This document shows, piece after piece, positions 44,718-52,703 of a stretch of DNA of 64,000 bases. The DNA comes from a bacterium (lineage in GTDB: Bacteria; Hinthialibacterota; Hinthialibacteria; OLB16). Every line of letters begins with the position of its first letter. Position 1 is the stretch's first letter. The position numbers were made by a program, and so were the translations under genes. Where the stretch lies: positions 248,001-312,000 of the forward strand of contig JAJVIK010000007.1 in assembly GCA_022072055.1 (NCBI GenBank). The letters run 5' to 3'. The notes below the pieces were generated by a model that worked only from the letters and a program-made list of their open reading frames with translations, ran no database searches and was not told where the DNA came from.

Positions 44718-44736
44718 CTCGATTGTTGGCCAGACG

Positions 44737-46323
44737 TCAAAGGCGACCTTGACCCACGATGTTGCGCCGCCGGAAAACCTCAAGCACCCCCTCGTGGTCC
44801 TGGCGTTCCGCAAGGGCATAAGCGGTCCGGCCCTCCTTGTCGAGGAGGTTCGGATCGGCCCCCTTGGCGAGAAGGAGTTCGGCGATTTCGGGATGGCCTT
44901 CGCTGGCCGCGAAATGCAGCGCCGCATGGCCGTAATCATCCTGATGGTTAATGTCCGCGCCGTTCAGAATCAGAAGCTCGGCGGTCGCGGACTGGCCGCA
45001 GCTGGCCGCCGTCTGGAGAGGGGACACGCCCCGAAAGTCAAGGGAATCCACGTCCGCCCCGCGACAAAGCAGCAGGTCCGCCGTGTCGGTTTCCCCAGCG
45101 GCGGCGGCGTGATGGAGTGGGGTCCGTCGATAGTGGTCCTTGGCGTCCACAACAGCGCCGGACGCGATCAATTGTTCGACAATCCCATCGAGCCCGTATG
45201 TCGTGGCGTAGTGAAGGCATGTCCTGCCCGTGGCGTCTTGGACATGAACGTCCGCGCCCTTTGCCAGAAGGAATTCAACCATCTTTGGTTGGTCCGACGC
45301 GACGGCATGAAACAAGGGGGTTCCATCGTGACAGTCCCGGGTTTCAATCTTAGCTCCACGGTCGAGTAAGGCTTCTGCTGCCTTCACGGCTCCCTCTTGC
45401 GCGGCCAGTGCCAAGAGGGTTGTCGAACAATAGCCCAGCGAATCCACCTCCCCCCCGGCAGCGATGAGAAGATCGATCATTTCCCGTCTGTTGGATTCAA
45501 CCGCATTATGGAGTGGTGTCCTGTCATGCTTGCAGCGCCAGTTCGGGTCCGCTCCGTACGCCAATAGGAGTTTGACCACGCAGACTTTGTCCTTGCCGAC
45601 ACAAAAGTAAAGCGGAGTGTCATCCATGAGATCTCCCGCATTTGGATTGGCTCCTTTAGAGAGGAGGTATTTGACCAACTTTTCATTGCCACCAATAACA
45701 GCAAGGTGGACTGGAGTAGCGCCGCGCTTCGTTCGTACGTCAATGTTGGAGTTGTGTGGAAGCTGGAGCTTAGCGCAATCAAGCCAACCCTTAAGGGCGG
45801 CCCAATGGAGCGGGGTTTGGCCACTTGCATCGGCAATGTTCGCGTCCACACCCTCGTCGAGAAGAAGCTTCACGACATCCTTTTGGTTCCCATAAGCCGC
45901 CAAGCTTAGGGGGGTGGCGCCGTCCTGGTCTTGAACATCTGGATTGGCTCCAGCCTGAAGAAGTACAGAAACCGAGTCGGACCTACCCCGAAACGCTGCA
46001 TCGTGGAGCGCCGTCATTCCATTCGCACCAGATAGGTTCGGGTTTACATTTTTGGAGAGAAGCTCTTTCAATTCCTCCAACCGACCATAGGCCGCATATG
46101 CCTTTAGGAAAGTGGAATGGTCCACCCATGCGCCCTTGGTCTGTTCCTGGTCCTCGGGGAGTCGGTTGAGGTACATCGCCCTGCGCGCCATCATGTTGGC
46201 ACGGGCCTCCTCGCGCGCCGCTTTGGCTTTGGCTGACCAAAACGCGCCGCCACAAACCGCTCCAACGACCAAGGAAAGGGTTACTACCACCGAGAGAATA
46301 CAATGGAATTTCATGCGGGACAT
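44737..46323 (-). CDS. Membrane-anchored ankyrin-repeat protein
   Basis: A 528-aa protein with an N-terminal transmembrane or signal segment (CILSVVVTLSLVVGAVCGGAFW), a basic/Ala linker and about thirteen ankyrin repeats. The repeats show the TPLHWAAxxG and LLLxxGAxP consensus, as in ATPLSLAAYGNQKDVVKLLL. Some repeats are degenerate. Ankyrin folds bind proteins; the partner is unknown. The ATG at 46323 has AAAGGAG upstream. It lies between the restriction-modification pair and the broken toxin-antitoxin pair, so may be island cargo. Confidence 0.9.
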   Translation of the reverse strand: MSRMKFHCILSVVVTLSLVVGAVCGGAFWSAKAKAAREEARANMMARRAMYLNRLPEDQEQTKGAWVDHSTFLKAYAAYGRLEELKELLSKNVNPNLSGANGMTALHDAAFRGRSDSVSVLLQAGANPDVQDQDGATPLSLAAYGNQKDVVKLLLDEGVDANIADASGQTPLHWAALKGWLDCAKLQLPHNSNIDVRTKRGATPVHLAVIGGNEKLVKYLLSKGANPNAGDLMDDTPLYFCVGKDKVCVVKLLLAYGADPNWRCKHDRTPLHNAVESNRREMIDLLIAAGGEVDSLGYCSTTLLALAAQEGAVKAAEALLDRGAKIETRDCHDGTPLFHAVASDQPKMVEFLLAKGADVHVQDATGRTCLHYATTYGLDGIVEQLIASGAVVDAKDHYRRTPLHHAAAAGETDTADLLLCRGADVDSLDFRGVSPLQTAASCGQSATAELLILNGADINHQDDYGHAALHFAASEGHPEIAELLLAKGADPNLLDKEGRTAYALAERQDHEGVLEVFRRRNIVGQGRL

Positions 46324-46383
46324 GACACACTCTCCTTTCTCCCGCCCGCTTATGCTCGCGGGAGTAGATGAATCCTCGTACGA

Positions 46384-46644
46384 TCATCGCCGATAGACTT
46401 CTCGCCTGTGCCCTATCTTAACGACAAGAACCACAATCTCCTTTTTCCGGACTTCGTAAAGAACGCGTTAGTCCCCAACTCTTATTCGGTACGCGTTGGT
46501 TTCTCCCTCGAGTTTCTTCACGCCCCGCGGATGGGGGTTTTCTCGCAATCGAGCAATTGCCGACAGAACCCTCCCGTGGATACCATGTGGAAGCATTGCC
46601 AGCTCACGACCTGCCGCGGGGGAAAAGATGACTTCCCAAGTCAT
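46384..46644 (-). pseudogene. relE: RelE/ParE-type toxin with an in-frame stop (inactivated)
   Basis: The 87-codon frame from ATG 46644 reads MTWEVIFSPAAGRELAML, a helix AIARLRENPHPRGVKKLEG, NAYRIRVGD, then TAA (46468-46470) and then RVLYEVRKKEIVVLVVKIG and HRREVYRR. This is a complete RelE/ParE toxin interrupted by a TAA at the place where the family normally has a tyrosine (GDYRVLYEV). One base change (TAC or TAT to TAA) explains it. The frame is otherwise open. The ATG overlaps the antitoxin stop in an ATGA, typical of a toxin-antitoxin operon. Unless the stop is read through, no toxin is made. Confidence 0.85.
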
Positions 46645-46886
46645 CTTCCGGACCTGAGTGTCGGTGGCTTGACCCCCAGAATCCTCACAACTTGTTCGAG
46701 GGGAATTCCCGGCTCGCCGCTCCCCTCGAATTCCCGCTTGGCTGCTCGGAACTCCTCCAAATCCAGATGGTCTTCAATCGCCTCAAGCAGCTCCAAGTCC
46801 TCGATCGAGACAATCGCCACCGCGCTTCCTCCACCTTTCCTGATCACTGTTATCCTACCACGCGGCCGGATTGTCCCAATCCCCAC
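46641..46886 (-). pseudogene. Phd-type antitoxin, 5'-truncated
   Basis: The readable part is RGRITVIRKGGGSAVAIVSI, EDLELLEAIEDHLDLEEF and IPLEQVVRILG, the C-terminal two-thirds of a Phd/YefM antitoxin. The first 20-25 residues, which form the DNA-binding dimer part, are missing. The frame runs upstream instead into the end of the CehA-like gene, whose stop is at 46894-46896. A GTG at 46884-46886 is the only in-frame start close by. The stop TGA overlaps the toxin ATG. It is a remnant of a TA pair, perhaps after a deletion that fused it to the neighbour. Confidence 0.75.
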
Positions 46887-46893
46887 CGCTCCC

Positions 46894-49230
46894 TCACGGT
46901 CGCGGCTCGGATGGTTTGACCCGCCGCGCCTTCGCCTCGGCGAGAATCTTCCGATACTCCTCGCGCGCCGCGTCGTAGGCCTTCTCGGCCTCATCCCGCT
47001 CCGATTCGCGGATCGCCTCGGATTTCTCCCTCCAACATACATCCACCGCCTCCAGGCACCACTCCGCGCTCTCGACATCGGCGCGAATCGGGCGGTCCGC
47101 CACGGTCACAAAGATCGGGTTTGTGTGCGCCGACGGGAACACCCGCAACGCCACCCAACCTGAATCCTGGATTGGAACCTCGAAAGACGCATCCACGATC
47201 TTCCCATCCGCCTCGATCTCCCGCGTGGCCATGACCACCGAGTTGACCACCACCTCCAGGGGAACCTTCCGAGTCCCCTCAATCCGCGCCCGCTCCACAT
47301 CCCAGTAAGGTTTTTGATCCAGCTCCAGCGCCTGAATCTCGGGGTCCGCCGCCTCATTGAGATAGGCCGCGACCCGCGCTTTCACAGTCACCGCGCTTGA
47401 GGCGGCAAGGCGGATTTCGCTGGTCGCGCCCTCCGGCCCTTTCTCTCCCACTCCCAAACCGTTGACCGAAAAGTCGAGCAAGTGGGTCTTTCCATCGCTC
47501 ACATACGAGCGCCCATCGCGGATCCCGTTGGCCCACAGGTCATAGTCGATTGGGCCCTCCGGCATTCTCACATACGACCGTCCAAGCCCCACGCGCTCGC
47601 CATAGATGCAGGGGAAATCGGTCTCGCCGCTGATCCGCGCGCGAAAACCGCAGTTCAAGGTGTGATACCAGATCGAAAGCTCCCAGATGATCGGGGTGTC
47701 CACGGCGGAAATGAAATCCACCGCGCCGTGCACGACATCCACGATGTACTCGTTCGCGCCGATCCCATCGAAGGGCGGCATCTTGTAACTCGGGAGCTCG
47801 TCATCATCCACCTCCAGACCCCAACCGCTGTGACTGAATCCCGCCACCGCGCCCTGGGCCTTGGCCCACTGGAGCACGGGCAGGTCCCAGCTCGGCCACT
47901 CGTCGATGGAATCCAGGCCATTATAGTCATCCTCAACCAGGCGAATCAGCGAGAGGTGACCGGCGTGCGAGGAGGGAAATCCGGAGACCTCCACATCATA
48001 GCGCATCACATGGTTGGCGGTGGAAAGCTCGTGGACCCTGCCCTGGAAGAACTGCTTTTGGTGATACCAGCAAGGTCCCCAAGTGAGCACACAACCGACA
48101 TTGAGGTCCTCGCCGAGCACATGCCGCCACATGTCGGCTGGGGTCACCCCCTTGGTGGGGGCGTCATAATGCGAACACCCGGCGGCGTGGATATGGTGGT
48201 CCCCGGACTGCCAACCCTGCTTGGCGACATGAATCCAACGCTCCAGCTCAAAGGTCTCCTCGTGGGATCTGGCATGCGGGACGACAAGAGTCCTCTTCTT
48301 GACCAAGTACTCCGGTCCGCGGCTGGATTCCACGCTGTATTTGCCCGGCGCCAGGTTCACCGTCTCGCCATCCTTGCGGTAGATCTGATGATGGAAGAAG
48401 AAATCCGGGGCGAGCCGCTTGGCGGGGGCCGGACACACCCGACCCGACTGATCCTTGATCACAAACTGCCCCCAACCGGGGGTTGCATCCACATCGAGGA
48501 CGCGAAGGGTCACCTCCACCGAGGGAAGACAGTTGAACAGGATCGGGACCTCGTTGCGAAAGCCGATGTCTTGAGTCCCCTGGCCGACATTGAAACCGAG
48601 CACCGCCTCGCGCTTGCCGGCATCGCGGCTGTAGAGCTGGAAGATGCGGTATTCGAGCTCAAGCCCGGAGAGCTGCTTCTTCATGGGGCGGTCGGTGAAC
48701 GGGACCACGTCGAGGAAGCGCTCGCGGAGTTCATAGTCCTCAATCACCTTGTCCGGGTCGGGTTTGCCGGTGGAGCGAATCTGGAGCGGCTTGATTTGCC
48801 GCCCTTCGGGCTTGAGTTCGGCGGTGACACCGGCCTGGTTGTGGACCTTGACCAGGAAAGTCCGCCAGCCATCCTGGACCAGTTCCTTGGGCGCGGGGCC
48901 TTCCTCGACCTTGACCCGGCTTTCCGGGTTGATGACCACCATCGCGAGACAGTGGCGGTCCAGGATGTTCTGGATGTCCTCAAGGGCTTCCGAGGAGGTG
49001 GCGGAGCGCAGCGCGGCCTCGACGCCGGCGGCCTCGGTCTCCGGCAGCGCCGCGCCCACATAATCGAGCGCCTCCAGAACCCTGCGAGTCGAGGAGGCGA
49101 AGGGCTGGAACTCGACCCCGGAGACGGTGGGGAGGTCCGAGGATTTCGCCGCTGGAACCGGAGATAGGTTCGCAACGAAAACTCCGATGAGGATCAGACA
49201 AACTGAGAAAGTTCCAGAGGGCATGGCCAT
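46894..49230 (-). CDS. Secreted CehA/McbA-like PHP-type metallohydrolase
   Basis: A 778-aa exported protein. The signal peptide is GTFSVCLILIGVFVANLSPVPA. A long N-terminal beta-rich part leads to a PHP-like core with GDHHIHAAGCSHYD at residues about 345-358 and HSGWGLEVDDDELP further on, typical of the CehA/McbA family of metal-dependent hydrolases. A helical tail ends in EEYRKILAEAKARRVKPSE. The start ATG 49230 has GGAGG twelve bases away. No substrate is assigned; carbamate or phosphate esters are the known targets of relatives. The antitoxin remnant lies only eight bases beyond its stop. Confidence 0.85.
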   Translation of the reverse strand: MAMPSGTFSVCLILIGVFVANLSPVPAAKSSDLPTVSGVEFQPFASSTRRVLEALDYVGAALPETEAAGVEAALRSATSSEALEDIQNILDRHCLAMVVINPESRVKVEEGPAPKELVQDGWRTFLVKVHNQAGVTAELKPEGRQIKPLQIRSTGKPDPDKVIEDYELRERFLDVVPFTDRPMKKQLSGLELEYRIFQLYSRDAGKREAVLGFNVGQGTQDIGFRNEVPILFNCLPSVEVTLRVLDVDATPGWGQFVIKDQSGRVCPAPAKRLAPDFFFHHQIYRKDGETVNLAPGKYSVESSRGPEYLVKKRTLVVPHARSHEETFELERWIHVAKQGWQSGDHHIHAAGCSHYDAPTKGVTPADMWRHVLGEDLNVGCVLTWGPCWYHQKQFFQGRVHELSTANHVMRYDVEVSGFPSSHAGHLSLIRLVEDDYNGLDSIDEWPSWDLPVLQWAKAQGAVAGFSHSGWGLEVDDDELPSYKMPPFDGIGANEYIVDVVHGAVDFISAVDTPIIWELSIWYHTLNCGFRARISGETDFPCIYGERVGLGRSYVRMPEGPIDYDLWANGIRDGRSYVSDGKTHLLDFSVNGLGVGEKGPEGATSEIRLAASSAVTVKARVAAYLNEAADPEIQALELDQKPYWDVERARIEGTRKVPLEVVVNSVVMATREIEADGKIVDASFEVPIQDSGWVALRVFPSAHTNPIFVTVADRPIRADVESAEWCLEAVDVCWREKSEAIRESERDEAEKAYDAAREEYRKILAEAKARRVKPSEPRP

Positions 49231-49366
49231 GTCCAGATAAGACCTCCACTGAAATCGGGTCGCGCCAAGCGCCGGATGGCGGGACTTGTTTACCCTCAAA
49301 TGCCGAATGTTGCAAGTTGTTTTTTTGCTGCCGTGTGGGCTGTGTTCACTTTGGGAGCCGACAAGC

Positions 49367-49395
49367 TCGAAAAAGTGTTTGACCCCGTCTAAACT
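49367..49395 (+). promoter_or_regulatory. Candidate promoter of the glycosyltransferase-dehydrogenase pair
   Basis: TCGAAA at 49367-49372, a 17-base spacer and TAAACT at 49390-49395. The start of transcription would be at or within one or two bases of ATG 49402, so the message would be leaderless. No ribosome site is seen. Confidence 0.5.
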
Positions 49396-49401
49396 CCCCT
49401 C

Positions 49402-50349
49402 ATGTCCCCCGAAGTCTCCATTGTGATTCCCGCCCACAACGAGGAGGGTTGTGTCGAGGAGATTCACCGAAGGCTCGTTCAGGTGCTCGAACAACAAGGG
49501 GTTTCGTATGAGATCCTGTTCGTGGATGACGGCAGTTCGGATCGGACTTTTGAAATCCTCCACATCCTCGCGGCGCATGACTCCCATGTTCGCGCGATCC
49601 GCCTTTCGCGGAACTTCGGGCACCAGGCCGCGCTGTCGGCGGGACTTGCGGAGGCGCGCGGTCGCGCGGTGATTTCGATGGACTGCGACCTGCAACACCC
49701 GCCGGAGGTCATCCCCGAGCTGCTCTCCGGTTGGAGGCAGGGGGCGGAGGTGGTGATCACCGTGCGCGAGGAGACCGTCGGGGCGGGAGCGGGCAAGCGA
49801 TGGACCTCCGGGCTTTTCTATCGCTTTGTGAACGCGCTCTCCCCTGTTCCGATCACCACGGCGGCCGCTGATTTCCGCCTCCTGGATCGGAAGGCGGTGA
49901 ACGCCCTGAACGCGATGCCGGAGCGAACGCGGTTCCTGCGAGGGCTGGTGCCCTGGATCGGGTTTCGTCAGGACGAGGTTCGCTTCCGCGCGCCCGAGCG
50001 TTTCGCGGGCGAGACCCAGTTCAGCTACCGAAGGATGCTCTCCTTCGCGCTGAACGGGGTGCTTTCGCTTTCAGCCATGCCGCTTCGGCTGGCGACTCTG
50101 GTGGGCGCCGGGATTTTCAGCCTTGGGCTTGTCTACGGCGTCTATGTGGTCCTCACCGCGCTCTTCAATCCGGCCAGCCAGCCGGGGTGGGCCTCGATCA
50201 TCCTGGCCATTCTCCTGGTGGGTGGGGTCCAGATCTTCTTCATGGGGGTGATCGGGGAGTACCTCGCGCGCGTGTTTGATGAAGTGAAGGGGCGCCCACT
50301 CTACATCATTGCGGAAAGCATCGGCGGCGAGGAGCGCGAGGAGCGATGA
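49402..50349 (+). CDS. Glycosyltransferase family 2 with two C-terminal membrane spans (GtrB/DPM-like)
   Basis: A 315-aa GT2 enzyme that likely moves a sugar from a nucleotide donor to a lipid carrier. Motifs are VSIVIPAHNEEGCVEEIH, FVDDGSSDRTFEIL, RNFGHQAALSAGL and ISMDCDLQHPPEVIPEL, which has the DxD-like metal site. Two transmembrane helices lie at about residues 225-290 (MPLRLATLVGAGIFSLGLVY and SIILAILLVGGVQIFF), and the C-terminus ends in IGEYLARVFDE, as in GtrB/ArnC. It overlaps the next gene by ATGA, so the pair is coupled. Confidence 0.92.
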   Translation: MSPEVSIVIPAHNEEGCVEEIHRRLVQVLEQQGVSYEILFVDDGSSDRTFEILHILAAHDSHVRAIRLSRNFGHQAALSAGLAEARGRAVISMDCDLQHPPEVIPELLSGWRQGAEVVITVREETVGAGAGKRWTSGLFYRFVNALSPVPITTAAADFRLLDRKAVNALNAMPERTRFLRGLVPWIGFRQDEVRFRAPERFAGETQFSYRRMLSFALNGVLSLSAMPLRLATLVGAGIFSLGLVYGVYVVLTALFNPASQPGWASIILAILLVGGVQIFFMGVIGEYLARVFDEVKGRPLYIIAESIGGEEREER

Positions 50350-52541
50350 AGCAAGTCTTGCAGAGTCTTCGCACCGGGGAGCTCGCGGTCCTGGAGGTCC
50401 CCGAGCCGGCCTGCCCGCCCGGCTTTGTGCTGGTCCGAAACGCTTTTTCGTTTGTCTCGCCGGGGACGGAGCGGGCCTCGCGCGAGGTGGCCAAGAGCAG
50501 TCTCCTCCAGAAAGCCCGCGAGCGTCCCGATCAAGTCCGAAAGGTCCTTGAGAAGGTTCGCGCCGAGGGGGTCGTCTCCACTTTTCAGAAGGTGATGGCG
50601 CGCCTGGAGGAGCCGACCCCGCTGGGATACAGCTGCGCCGGTCGAATCCTGGAAGTGGGGGAGGGAGTCCCCGGTCTGTTTCCCGGCATGCGGGTGGCCT
50701 GCGCGGGCGCGGGATACGCCAACCACGCCCATGTTGTCGCCGTTCCGAAGAACCTGGTGGCGGTCATTCCCGATGGGGTCACGCACGAACAGGCCGCCGG
50801 AACCACTCTCGCCGCGATCGCGCTGCAAGGGCTTCGTGTCGGCGAGATCCAGCTGGGGGAAAATGTCGGGGTGATCGGACTCGGACTCCTGGGTCTGCTC
50901 ACGGTCCAACTGCTGAAGGCGAATGGGTGCCGGGTGCTGGGTGTTGACCTTTCCCCCCGCATGGTGTCGAAGGCCCTTGAATTGTGCGCCGACACGGCTC
51001 TGCTTCGCTCGCAGGATGTGGAGGGCGCGGCCCTGGCGATGACTGGGGGCCATGGCCTGGACGCGGTCATTATCACGGCCGCCACCGACAGCAATGATCC
51101 CGTGGAGCTCGCCGGGGTCCTCGCGCGCCGCCGCGGACGCGTGATCCCGGTCGGGACAGTCCCCATGGATGTCCCGAGACGGATCTACTACCCCAAGGAG
51201 CTGCGCCTGATTCTGTCCACCTCCTACGGTCCCGGACGCTACGACCCCGAATATGAGGAGCGGGGCCGCGATTATCCATACGCCTATGTCCGCTTCACCG
51301 AGCAGCGCAACATGGCCTCGGCCCTCGCCCTCATGGCCGAGGGGAAGCTCAAGATCGATCCGCTGATTACACACCGGTTCTCGATCGACAGCGCGGACGA
51401 AGCATACGCGCTGGTCGAGGGCAGGCGCGAGGAGCCCTCCATCGGCATCCTCCTGGATTATTCGCTTCCCGAAGGGGTGGAACTCCGACCGCCCGTGTCC
51501 ACGTCAAAGATCGGCATTCCCAAGCCATCCGGGGGTGTCTCTGTCGGCATTGTTGGGGCGGGCCAGTTCGTGTCGGGAGTGTTGCTGCCGCGAATTGCGA
51601 ACCTTCCCGGAGTGAAGATGACGCGCGTGGCGACCGCGCGCGGAGCCTCGGCGGCGGCGGTCGCGAAGCGCTTCGGCATCCCGAATTCCTCCTGTCGCGC
51701 GGAGGATGTCTTCTCCGATCCGGACATTCGCTCCGTGGTGATCGGCACCCGCCACCATCAGCACTCCCAGCAGGTCGTGGCCGCTGTCCGCGCGGGTAAG
51801 GATGTCTTTGTCGAGAAACCCCTGGCCCTCACCCAGGAGGACCTGGCAAGGGTGCAGCAGGTGGTCGAGGAAACCGGGAGAACAGTGATGGTGGGCTTCA
51901 ACCGCCGCTTCGCGCCCCTTGCGCGCGAGGTTCGGGAATGGTTCTCGCCATGTCAGTGGCCGCTCCATCTGATCGGTCGAATCAACGCGGGAAGGCTTCC
52001 CCAAGGGAATTGGCTGCTCGATCCGGAGGAGGGCGGTGGACGAATCCTCGGCGAGGCCTGCCATTTTGTCGATCTGTTCCAGTTCTGGACCGGATCGAGC
52101 GTGGTGGACGTGCAGGCGAGCAGCCTACGCCCCCCGGACGGCGTCCCTTCCGGGGAGGAGAACGTGTCGATCCTGCTCCGATTCGCGGATGGGTCCCTGG
52201 GAACGCTTGTCTACCTCTCGGAGGGCGCGTCAGGGGTGAGCAAGGAGCTTTACGAAGTCCACGGAGGCGGAAAGAGCGCCATCCTGGACGACTTCCGCTC
52301 GCTGACACTGTATTCCGGAACAAGGAGAAAGGCGCTTCGCTCGCGGAACCAGGACAAGGGGCACGCGCGCGAGCTCGAGCACTTCTTCGAGTCTCTCGCC
52401 AAGGGAGTTCGACCCGAGCTGTCCTTCGAGAGCTGCGCGCACACGACGGAGGTCATGTTTCGGATTCTGGAGAGATTGAGGAAGGAATCGCGCGCTCCGA
52501 GGCATGAAGCAGCTCAATCAAGCGGTGGCGCGCACGGATGA
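50346..52541 (+). CDS. Bi-domain oxidoreductase (MDR plus Gfo/Idh/MocA)
   Basis: A 731-aa fusion of two NAD(P)-linked dehydrogenases. The first half (to about 375) is a medium-chain dehydrogenase lacking the usual zinc cysteines (GYSCAGRILEVGEGV, then GVIGLGLLGLLTVQLLKANG). The second half starts with the Gfo/Idh/MocA Rossmann GGVSVGIVGAGQFVSGVLLPRI and has the EKPLAL motif. This fusion occurs next to glycosyltransferases, sulfotransferases and heparinase-like genes in polysaccharide loci. Here it is coupled to a GT2. The sugar substrate is unknown. Confidence 0.9.
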   Translation: MKQVLQSLRTGELAVLEVPEPACPPGFVLVRNAFSFVSPGTERASREVAKSSLLQKARERPDQVRKVLEKVRAEGVVSTFQKVMARLEEPTPLGYSCAGRILEVGEGVPGLFPGMRVACAGAGYANHAHVVAVPKNLVAVIPDGVTHEQAAGTTLAAIALQGLRVGEIQLGENVGVIGLGLLGLLTVQLLKANGCRVLGVDLSPRMVSKALELCADTALLRSQDVEGAALAMTGGHGLDAVIITAATDSNDPVELAGVLARRRGRVIPVGTVPMDVPRRIYYPKELRLILSTSYGPGRYDPEYEERGRDYPYAYVRFTEQRNMASALALMAEGKLKIDPLITHRFSIDSADEAYALVEGRREEPSIGILLDYSLPEGVELRPPVSTSKIGIPKPSGGVSVGIVGAGQFVSGVLLPRIANLPGVKMTRVATARGASAAAVAKRFGIPNSSCRAEDVFSDPDIRSVVIGTRHHQHSQQVVAAVRAGKDVFVEKPLALTQEDLARVQQVVEETGRTVMVGFNRRFAPLAREVREWFSPCQWPLHLIGRINAGRLPQGNWLLDPEEGGGRILGEACHFVDLFQFWTGSSVVDVQASSLRPPDGVPSGEENVSILLRFADGSLGTLVYLSEGASGVSKELYEVHGGGKSAILDDFRSLTLYSGTRRKALRSRNQDKGHARELEHFFESLAKGVRPELSFESCAHTTEVMFRILERLRKESRAPRHEAAQSSGGAHG

Positions 52542-52599
52542 GCGGGAGTGACAGGTAGTTTTTAGAGCGGACCGCGGCGCGGAGCTTGGCCGTTTTAGA

Positions 52600-52629
52600 T
52601 TGACAGCCTCCCAGGGGCGGGCCTAACCT
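52600..52629 (+). promoter_or_regulatory. Promoter of the Gly/Tyr-rich protein gene
   Basis: TTGACA at 52600-52605, an 18-base spacer and TAACCT at 52624-52629. Transcription would begin near 52637, about 67 bases before ATG 52704. Confidence 0.55.
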
Positions 52630-52703
52630 TAGGACGTGGAACCGCTTAGGACGCGGTTGCGCGATTTGACCCACCGGGCGTTCGGCTGGAAAGGAAGCGG
52701 ACC

